Shown: positions 1-5,334 of the stretch, piece after piece
Numbering within the stretch: the first letter of the stretch is position 1
Layout of the letters: the number at the start of each line of letters is the position of its first letter
Source: Eubacterium sp.
GTDB taxonomy: Bacteria > Bacillota > Clostridia > Oscillospirales > Acutalibacteraceae
Direction: 5' to 3'
DNA length: 11,811 nucleotides
Assembly (NCBI GenBank): GCA_024696725.1
Contig: JAILGO010000195.1
Location: 1-11,811 of the forward strand
The notes under the pieces: generated by a model
What the model was told of the DNA's origin: nothing
Databases searched by the model: none
Seen by the model: the letters and a program-made list of their open reading frames with translations, nothing else
Made by a program: the position numbers and the translations under genes

Positions 1-1
1 A

Positions 2-205
2 ACCGTAGGTCTTGATATGGAATCGTACAGCGTATTTTATACCGCGAAGTTTTCTCAGAGTCCGAGACCCGTGGCTATAGTTATAAAGAGTATATGCGAT
101 TTTGCAGACGATGAAAAGAGCGACCGTTATCAGAAATTTGCGGCGTATACAAGCTCTCAGTTTGCGAAGTATCTTTTTGAAAAACATCTTCCTTATGATT
201 TTTAA
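2..205 (+). CDS. Nucleoside phosphorylase-fold protein, C-terminal part (5' end outside window)
   Basis: The reading frame is open from the first bases of the window (codons from position 2) to a TAA at 203-205, so this is the last 67 residues of a longer gene. It begins TVGLDMESYSVFYTAK and continues through KSICDFADDEKSDRYQKF. The DMES segment matches the (E/D)ME motif that holds the ribose in the MTA/SAH nucleosidase and purine nucleoside phosphorylase superfamily. The CDFAD segment sits where that family has its S-D-x-A-D catalytic aspartate. The ending SSQFAKYLFEKHLP is what I would expect of the phosphorylase-like domains attached to larger regulatory or effector proteins, rather than of stand-alone MTAN. 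The ATG at 17 is internal, not a start. Its substrate and N-terminal partner domains cannot be judged from here. The dipeptidase gene follows after 37 bases on the same strand and may be co-transcribed. Confidence 0.72.
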   Translation, partial: TVGLDMESYSVFYTAKFSQSPRPVAIVIKSICDFADDEKSDRYQKFAAYTSSQFAKYLFEKHLPYDF

Positions 206-231
206 TAATAAATAAAAACCATTTCGCTTAA

Positions 232-236
232 AGGTG
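232..236 (+). promoter_or_regulatory. Ribosome binding site that sets the dipeptidase start
   Basis: The run AAAGGTGAT at about 230-238 pairs well with the anti-Shine-Dalgarno end of 16S rRNA and stands about 6 bases before the ATG at 243. The GTG at 234, which would give a three-residue longer protein, lies inside this site, so it is the RBS and not the start codon. Confidence 0.65.
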
Positions 237-242
237 ATAAAT

Positions 243-896
243 ATGGATTTTAAAAAAGAAGCAATTAACGATACGTTGGGCTTTGTTCTGCTTTCGGACT
301 ATGTTCCCGGAATTATTCAGGAAATCAGGTATTATTCAACCTATAATTCTATAGGCGACCGTATCGACGGATATGAGCAGCCCTGTGCGATTATCACCAA
401 GGAGGCGGCGAGAGCGCTAAAAGCCATCGCTAACGAAATGAACGTCAAGGGTTATCGTCTTAAGGTATTCGACGCCTACCGACCCGCTACCGCTGTAAAG
501 CATTTTGTTATGTGGGGGATTGAAGACCTTGACCAGCGTATGAAGCCTTTCTTTTATCCCGACCTTGAAAAGCAATCGCTTTTTACGCTCGGCTATATTG
601 CAAGTCAGTCAAGTCATAGCAGGGGAAGCACGGTTGACTTGACCCTGCTTGATATGGCAACGGGAAAAGAAGTCGATATGGGAAGTCCGTTTGATTATTT
701 CAGCGATGTTTCACATCCCGATTACCGCGGAATTACCGACGAGCAGTATGCAAACAGAATGCTGCTTCAAAGCGTAATGGTAAAGCATGGTTTTGAGCCG
801 ATTGACTGCGAGTGGTGGAATTTTACGCTTAAAGACGAGCCTTATCCTTCAACATATTTTGAATTTCCCGTAACCGCAGAATTACTGCGCAGGTAG
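243..896 (+). CDS. VanX/DdpX-type D-alanyl-D-alanine dipeptidase homologue (peptidase M15D) with altered metal ligand
   Basis: This 217-residue protein has full family length and no signal peptide, so it is probably cytoplasmic. VanX-family enzymes are zinc peptidases that hydrolyse D-Ala-D-Ala and supply D-alanine or alter cell-wall precursors. The family landmarks align at VanX spacing: FDAYRP with Arg80 (VanX R71), SSHSRGSTVD with His125 and Asp132 (VanX zinc ligands H116 and D123), and EWWNFTLKDEPYPSTYF with Glu190 (catalytic base E181). The third zinc ligand, H184 in VanX, is Asn193 here: the codon is AAT within GAG-TGG-TGG-AAT. Activity may therefore be changed or lost, although the rest of the active site is intact. 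No vanH, vanA, vanR or vanS genes are nearby, so a housekeeping peptidoglycan-recycling role is likelier than glycopeptide resistance. The start is ATG 243, chosen by RBS position. Confidence 0.85.
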   Translation: MDFKKEAINDTLGFVLLSDYVPGIIQEIRYYSTYNSIGDRIDGYEQPCAIITKEAARALKAIANEMNVKGYRLKVFDAYRPATAVKHFVMWGIEDLDQRMKPFFYPDLEKQSLFTLGYIASQSSHSRGSTVDLTLLDMATGKEVDMGSPFDYFSDVSHPDYRGITDEQYANRMLLQSVMVKHGFEPIDCEWWNFTLKDEPYPSTYFEFPVTAELLRR

Positions 897-907
897 ATAA
901 AAAAGAA

Positions 908-940
908 AAAGCTGTCCTTAAAATCGGACAGCTTTAATTT
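908..940. terminator. Bidirectional intrinsic terminator between convergent genes
   Basis: Arms AAAGCTGTCC (908-917) and GGACAGCTTT (926-935) pair perfectly over 10 bp around an 8-base loop. On the + strand the stem leads into a T-rich stretch ending in six Ts, terminating the dipeptidase transcript. On the - strand the A-rich bases at 900-910 become a U-rich tail, terminating the STAS transcript that ends at 949. Confidence 0.88.
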
Positions 941-948
941 TTTGTTAA

Positions 949-1245
949 TTAAACTATAGTAAGAATATCAGCAAAGCCGGTTACGTCAAAGATTTCGTTA
1001 ACAATATCGTTAACGCCCGTAACCTTCATTGAACCCTGCGCGCTCATTTTCTTCTGCGCTGCAAGAAGAACTCTTAAGCCGGCTGACGAAATATAGTCCA
1101 GCTCGGAAAAATCAAATGTTAGCTCGGTAACGCCGTCAAGCTCGTTCTTAATAACCGCATCAAGCTCGGGAGCGGTTGTCGTTTCAAGTCTGCCTACAAC
1201 AGCAAGTGTAAGTGCGTTGCCGTTAAGTGTTTTATTAATAGTCAT
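949..1245 (-). CDS. STAS-domain anti-anti-sigma factor (SpoIIAA/RsbV-like), paralogue 1
   Basis: This 98-residue protein is a single stand-alone STAS domain. It has the usual order: an N-terminal beta pair (MTINKTLNGNALTLAVVGRLE), a central strand (ELTFDFSEL), the phosphoacceptor loop DYISSAGLRVL with Ser53/Ser54, and a C-terminal amphipathic end (IFDVTGFADILTIV). In this family an RsbW-type kinase phosphorylates the loop serine and a PP2C/SpoIIE phosphatase removes the phosphate. Only unphosphorylated protein sequesters the kinase or another partner. The start is supported by TAAGGAG about 8 bases before the ATG. It stands alone, downstream of and co-directional with the symporter gene, with a 214-base gap and its own candidate promoter. 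It closely resembles the STAS protein encoded at 8492-8791, including the shared YISSAGLR and TGFADIL segments. Its partner is not known; the kinase/phosphatase receptor encoded at 5335-7353 is a candidate. Confidence 0.92.
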   Translation of the reverse strand: MTINKTLNGNALTLAVVGRLETTTAPELDAVIKNELDGVTELTFDFSELDYISSAGLRVLLAAQKKMSAQGSMKVTGVNDIVNEIFDVTGFADILTIV

Positions 1246-1291
1246 AATTCTGTCTCCTTAAATTACGATTTTTATAAGCTATCGTTTTAAC

Positions 1292-1328
1292 AGCGCCTTC
1301 GGTAATGATTTCGCCGCTTTTGAAGCGC
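1292..1328 (-). repeat. Imperfect hairpin in the leader of STAS paralogue 1
   Basis: AGCGCCTTC (1292-1300) and GAAGCGCT (1321-1328) pair with a single bulge around a 20-base loop. It lies between the candidate promoter and the STAS start, within a 5' leader of roughly 150 bases. No T-run follows it in the direction of transcription, so it is not an obvious attenuator. Function unknown. Confidence 0.3.
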
Positions 1329-1404
1329 TTGTTATTTGATTTAATATATGATTTTTCCGATAAAAAACCGATATAATATTTATTAAACTAAAAGCTATTA
1401 ATAT

Positions 1405-1431
1405 ATTATCACATATCTGATTTTAATTCAA
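1405..1431 (-). promoter_or_regulatory. Candidate sigma-A promoter for STAS paralogue 1
   Basis: Read on the - strand, TTGAAT (1426-1431) is followed after 15 bases by TGTGATAAT, which contains GATAAT (1405-1410) with an upstream TG as in an extended -10. A TAATAT two bases further on would give a 17-base spacer. The region is AT-rich, and the rest of the 1246-1459 gap shows no gene. The spacing is imperfect, so this is a moderate call. Confidence 0.45.
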
Positions 1432-1459
1432 CAGTTGTTTTTCGTAATTTTATAAGTCG

Positions 1460-3745
1460 TTATTTACCGACAGCTGCAAGCTTTTCCGCTTCCTTTGCGT
1501 CAATGCTTGCTTTAGCCTCGTCGTAAAGCTTTTCTATTTCCTCAAAATGCTTGTAGCTTTCGCTCTGCGATATGGTTTTTTTAGCGTCGATAAACGGCTT
1601 TGTAGCGCGGTAATAAATTGAATTATCGTTTGTTGCTTTTTTTATTTCTTCCTTTATCTTAGCCTGACGGAAGCGTAGCTTTTTCATTTCCGTTTTTAGC
1701 TTCAATACGGTTGATTTGTCGCCGCCTTCCTTTGCGGCTTTAAGCGCGATAATCGTATTGTGAAGCTCTGCCTGAGCTTCGTCCTCAGCGCTGAAAAGCT
1801 TTTCAAATACTGAGCTGTCAAATTCCGTAACTCCGTTCGGATAATACTTTTGCGTTGCTTTTCTTGCCGCCTTGATATTGGCTATCTGCATAAGTGCTTC
1901 GCGGCGGCGCTCTTTTTCCTGTTCTGTATTTTTCGGCATAGACTTTGCGTCTGATTTGGTCATTGTAAAGCTGTCGAGATAGCCGTTTATGCCTGCCGAA
2001 ACGAGCGCCTTGGCGCGCTTAAGCTTTGCCGCTCCGTATTCGGTTTCATACTGGTTAAGCTCGTGCATTACTATTTTAGCTATTTCTGTTTTTTCGTTAT
2101 TCTCCTTTATGCTCTTTAGCTGTTTCTTCGCCGCCTTATTCTTTGCCTTTATATTATCGGTGGAAACAGGGGTTCTGTCAACGTATTCTTTAGCCTCGCG
2201 GATAATGTCAACAGCTTCTACAAGCGCCTCGTCGGATAACACGCCGTTAAAGTAGTCTTCAAACAGCGCACGGATTTTCAGTACCCGTACCATAGCTTTC
2301 TGACGGGTTTCGGTTAAATCGTAGAAGAAGAAGGGAATGGCGTTAAGAATTGCGCCAGCTACCGAGGCGATAACGAGCACGCTGCTTATTCTGATAAAGT
2401 ATTCCTGATTATACAGAACGTCGTACACGTTCGACCCGTCATAGCCGAGCGAGAGCGCAACGTTCCTGTTGAGTCCTGAGCTTTCGTAAAGCGCGGGAAG
2501 AACAAACCCCGTTGCAAGAGTAATAACATTACCTATCAGACCGACGGCAGCGAACATACCGTCTATTCTTTCGCCGGTAATATACTGCTGATAGTCGCGT
2601 ATATCTGCGTTAACGCTCGGGTTCAGAAGATGACCGAGAGAGGTTATAAACTGATTTACGAAGGTGCAGCCGAGAAGAAGCCATATAATATACGGCGAGC
2701 CTGTCATTCTGACAATCGGAAGCATAAGAAGAATAAAGAACACGTTTAAAACATTGGTAAATACAAGTATTTTCTTCTTACCGTATTTTCTGATTACAAA
2801 CGGCGCGACAATATTGTTCCAGAAAGAAGCGTTGCCTGCGATGGCGATAATGATTGAATACTGACCTGCCGTGCACGCATGCTGATAGTTGTACATCCAG
2901 CCGAGAATGCTGTTGAACGAGCCCTCGAGGAAACCGAGCCAGCCCGCGAGCGAGATAATCCAGAAGTATTTATTTCTCGCGATTGCACGAAAAGCGTCGG
3001 TAAACTTTATCTGAATAACGTGAGTTTTAGCCTGAACAATTTTTTCTTCCGTGTTAACATAAACGAGAAGCGAAATAATAAAACCGACAATAAGCATCGG
3101 CGGAAACAGGACGCGGTATATCTTTAAATCGTAAAGCGTGTCCTGACCCGTAATAAGCCTTGCAACAAGCGGAAGAAAAATATTTGCAATAGAGGGAGAG
3201 AGGTTTTCTATAACGGATTTTACGGAAAGCACGTCCGAGCGCTCGATACTGTTAGGGGATAAAACGTTAATGAGGCTGTCGTAAGCGTCAGTATAGAAAT
3301 TATAAAAGAACTGAAAGCCTATGTTAAATGCGAGAACGGTAGCGCATTTTGTAAAAAGCGTCATATTTTCATAAGGCATCCAAATAAATCCCGCGCCGAG
3401 AATGACAGTGGGGATACCCATAGTAATTATGTAAGGTCTGTACTTACCCTTCATACTGCGCGTGTTGTCAATCATTTTCGCTCTGAGAGCAGTAAGCGGA
3501 AAGCCTGACAGAACGCTGATAATATAGATTACGTAAAGTGCGGACGGGTCGATACCAATCGTGTTACCGATTAGCGTGTTTCCCACCGCAATAATCATCT
3601 GACTAATGCAGTATACAATAAATTTAACGCCTATACCGCCAACGGACAGGGAAGCGATTTCTTTAAAACTCATATATCTTCCGCTCGGCGGTATTTTCCA
3701 GTATAATCTGATATCTGATAGGATAGCTTTTACCTTGCTTTTCAT
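1460..3745 (-). CDS. GPH-family (MelB-like) MFS sugar:cation symporter with long charged C-terminal tail
   Basis: This 761-residue protein has about 12 membrane segments in residues 35-476. The loop MIDNTRSMKGKYRPYI (91-106) corresponds to the glycoside-pentoside-hexuronide symporter signature between helices 2 and 3, and VNADIRDYQQYITGERIDGMF (378-398) is the matching motif late in the second half. GPH carriers import glycosides with Na+ or H+. They are normally about 450-500 residues long; here residues 477-761 add a cytosolic, Lys/Glu/Ala-rich tail predicted by eye to be helical or coiled coil. The tail has no phosphohistidine EIIA-like motif of the LacS kind that I can see. The ATG overlaps the TGA of the GH30 gene as ATGA, with AGAGGAAA in the 3' end of GH30 as RBS, so the two are translationally coupled. 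The likely substrate is the oligosaccharide that the GH30 enzyme cleaves. No clear terminator follows. Confidence 0.85.
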   Translation of the reverse strand: MKSKVKAILSDIRLYWKIPPSGRYMSFKEIASLSVGGIGVKFIVYCISQMIIAVGNTLIGNTIGIDPSALYVIYIISVLSGFPLTALRAKMIDNTRSMKGKYRPYIITMGIPTVILGAGFIWMPYENMTLFTKCATVLAFNIGFQFFYNFYTDAYDSLINVLSPNSIERSDVLSVKSVIENLSPSIANIFLPLVARLITGQDTLYDLKIYRVLFPPMLIVGFIISLLVYVNTEEKIVQAKTHVIQIKFTDAFRAIARNKYFWIISLAGWLGFLEGSFNSILGWMYNYQHACTAGQYSIIIAIAGNASFWNNIVAPFVIRKYGKKKILVFTNVLNVFFILLMLPIVRMTGSPYIIWLLLGCTFVNQFITSLGHLLNPSVNADIRDYQQYITGERIDGMFAAVGLIGNVITLATGFVLPALYESSGLNRNVALSLGYDGSNVYDVLYNQEYFIRISSVLVIASVAGAILNAIPFFFYDLTETRQKAMVRVLKIRALFEDYFNGVLSDEALVEAVDIIREAKEYVDRTPVSTDNIKAKNKAAKKQLKSIKENNEKTEIAKIVMHELNQYETEYGAAKLKRAKALVSAGINGYLDSFTMTKSDAKSMPKNTEQEKERRREALMQIANIKAARKATQKYYPNGVTEFDSSVFEKLFSAEDEAQAELHNTIIALKAAKEGGDKSTVLKLKTEMKKLRFRQAKIKEEIKKATNDNSIYYRATKPFIDAKKTISQSESYKHFEEIEKLYDEAKASIDAKEAEKLAAVGK

Positions 3746-5088
3746 ATTCTGTTTCCTCTGAAAATAATTGTATTTACTGATTTAGCCCTGATATCAGCGA
3801 TTCCATTGCCTATTTTGTATTCTTTTAAGTCATCCGTTTTATCGGTTACATATTGTACCGCGTTCTTTTCGGGAAGAGTAAGCTGAACATCGGTGTTTGA
3901 CGTGTTGATAGTAACAATAATAACCTCGCCGACCTTTTTAAACCCGAGCGTTTTAAGCGCTTTATCGTTTGTGTCTGCTTCAAATCGCACCGCGCCGTAA
4001 GGAATGAATTTTGAAAAATTACCTGTCGCATAGTAGCGTTTTGTCGTTTCAAAGCTCTTATCGCTGAGATTTATATAAATCAGTCCGTCGCAGTAATCTA
4101 CCTCTGATACCGCAATCCAATGCTGCCACGAGGTGACGTTTAAAACGGAAATATCTTCAAAAATCGTTTCAGCGGTTACAAGCGCGGACTTCATACCGTA
4201 ATCTCTTCCGCCCTTCATGTGAGTCCATTCGCTTATTTTTACATTAATGTCGGGATATTTTTTATCAAGCCATTTCCTGTAACGCCTGAGATAATCCGTT
4301 CTTTTAAGGAAAGGAAGGTTAACGGGTTTTAAAAAATAAGAATGCAAGTCAACACCGTCGACGCTTTCGCGTACGCATTCGTATTTCATAAGGCTTTCGG
4401 TATAGCTTTTGTTAAACCAGCGGATATCTCCGTTTTCAAGTCCCGAAAGCTTAACCCCGGAAAGCACTTCTCTTTTTCTGAGCTCTTCGGCGAAAACCCT
4501 CATTACCGCTCCTGCGCTTTTCGGTCTGTAGTGACAGCCCTCCTGACCGCCCGTCCATTTCCAAAGCGGCTCGTTAATGGGGGAGATATACTTAACGGGG
4601 ATTCCGTCGTTGATAAAATGCTCGGTTACGTCAAGGACGTATTTTGCAAATTCGCCGTAGTTTTTCTTATCAAGATTCTCTTTAAAAATCCATGATTTGG
4701 TGCAGTGAGAAAGTCCGTTAGAAGTTAATCGCTCAATCGGAGAGTTAGCAAAAAGAATTACCTCATCAGCGCCGTCTTTAACCGCCTGCTTCATCATATA
4801 AACGGCGTTACTATCTTTAGTGAAATCGTAATCGCCGTCACGGGTTTCGAAGCTTTCGGTACGGCGTAACGGGTTTTCTATGTTTCCTTTACCCGATTCC
4901 TTAGAGCCAGCGCCGAGATTATATCTGTATGTCCTGAGACCGATTCCGTCGGTCTTGCTGAAAAGAAGGCGCGAGATATCGTCCCGCGTGTCGCTCCAGC
5001 CGCCGACCTCCTGCGCCCACCATGCTCCGCTTGCGCCGAAGCCTTCAAAGGTCTGGTATTCTTTATCGTAATTGTAAAGTAGCTTCAT
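3742..5088 (-). CDS. Cytoplasmic glycoside hydrolase family 30 enzyme
   Basis: A retaining beta-glycosidase of 448 residues from the chosen start, without a signal peptide. It opens with MKLLYNYDKEYQTFEGFGASGAWWAQ, the FEGFGxSGAWW entry typical of GH30. The acid/base is Glu173 in SPINEPLWKW and the nucleophile is Glu287 in KISEWTHM, about 114 residues later, as expected of clan GH-A. A TIM barrel spans roughly 8-360, with a beta-sandwich at about 365-448. The FANSPIERLTSNG segment (113-125) has the NSP pattern I associate with beta-1,6-galactanase-like GH30 members, but subfamily and substrate are uncertain. An in-frame ATG at 5289 would add 67 residues. I reject it because that stretch has no RBS, begins beside a hairpin, contains the promoter and has no family similarity. 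The RBS at 5088 is weak, consistent with a short leader of about 20 bases. It is the first gene of an operon with the symporter. Confidence 0.87.
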   Translation of the reverse strand: MKLLYNYDKEYQTFEGFGASGAWWAQEVGGWSDTRDDISRLLFSKTDGIGLRTYRYNLGAGSKESGKGNIENPLRRTESFETRDGDYDFTKDSNAVYMMKQAVKDGADEVILFANSPIERLTSNGLSHCTKSWIFKENLDKKNYGEFAKYVLDVTEHFINDGIPVKYISPINEPLWKWTGGQEGCHYRPKSAGAVMRVFAEELRKREVLSGVKLSGLENGDIRWFNKSYTESLMKYECVRESVDGVDLHSYFLKPVNLPFLKRTDYLRRYRKWLDKKYPDINVKISEWTHMKGGRDYGMKSALVTAETIFEDISVLNVTSWQHWIAVSEVDYCDGLIYINLSDKSFETTKRYYATGNFSKFIPYGAVRFEADTNDKALKTLGFKKVGEVIIVTINTSNTDVQLTLPEKNAVQYVTDKTDDLKEYKIGNGIADIRAKSVNTIIFRGNRI

Positions 5089-5107
5089 ATTATCACTGCT
5101 TATTAAT

Positions 5108-5126
5108 TGATATAACCAATATATCA
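5108..5126 (-). promoter_or_regulatory. Operator-like inverted repeat over the -10 box
   Basis: TGATATA-TTGGT-TATATCA is a perfect 7-bp inverted repeat with a 5-base centre. It covers the extended -10 and the predicted start of transcription of the GH30-symporter operon. This is where a sugar-responsive repressor would bind. No regulator gene for it lies in the window, and AT-richness makes chance possible. Confidence 0.45.
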
Positions 5127-5146
5127 CAATTCGACTGATTTGTAAA
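5118..5146 (-). promoter_or_regulatory. Strong sigma-A promoter of the GH30-symporter operon
   Basis: On the - strand, TTTACA (5141-5146), a 17-base spacer and TATATT (5118-5123) preceded by TGA form a -35/extended -10 promoter of optimal spacing. Transcription would begin near 5110, about 22 bases before the GH30 ATG. Its position inside the longer open frame is strong evidence against the 5289 start. Confidence 0.75.
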
Positions 5147-5292
5147 TGATATTGAGGACTGCGAAAGCGAAGCGCTAAGTCTGTAGGGGCTTTAATAAAA
5201 CTTGCTTTTCTGAGCGTTTCAGCCTTAATGCTTATTTTATAGTGTATACTTAAAAACTGCTCGTGGTTTTCCGTTTTTTTGCGTTTCATATT

Positions 5293-5328
5293 GAACAGCC
5301 CGACCTGTTTTATCGGGTCGGGCTGTTC
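5293..5328. terminator. Strong hairpin at the 3' end of the phosphatase/kinase gene
   Basis: GAACAGCCCGACC (5293-5305) and GGTCGGGCTGTTC (5316-5328) form a perfect 13-bp GC-rich stem with a 10-base loop, 7 bases past the phosphatase stop codon. It is placed to end the STAS-acyltransferase-phosphatase operon on the - strand. However, the T-rich tail (TTCTTTCGTTTATTTC) lies on the + strand side, while the - strand continues with AATATGAAACGC. It may be a 3'-end protecting hairpin, or may block antisense transcription. Confidence 0.7.
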
Positions 5329-5334
5329 TTTCGT

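Noticed and set aside
243..896. Vancomycin resistance locus
   Set aside because: Only a VanX-like peptidase is present. There is no VanH, VanA/B-type ligase or VanRS gene, and a zinc ligand is altered. VanX homologues are common outside resistance clusters.
1989..3127. Several short + strand open frames (1989-2255, 2664-2864, 2879-3127)
   Set aside because: They are antisense to the symporter gene, overlap its membrane or tail coding, and have no RBS or family features.
5089..5289. N-terminal extension of the GH30 gene to an ATG at 5289
   Set aside because: The 67 added residues have no GH30 similarity and no RBS, start beside a hairpin, and contain a strong promoter whose start site is near 5110. 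The family N-terminus begins at 5088.
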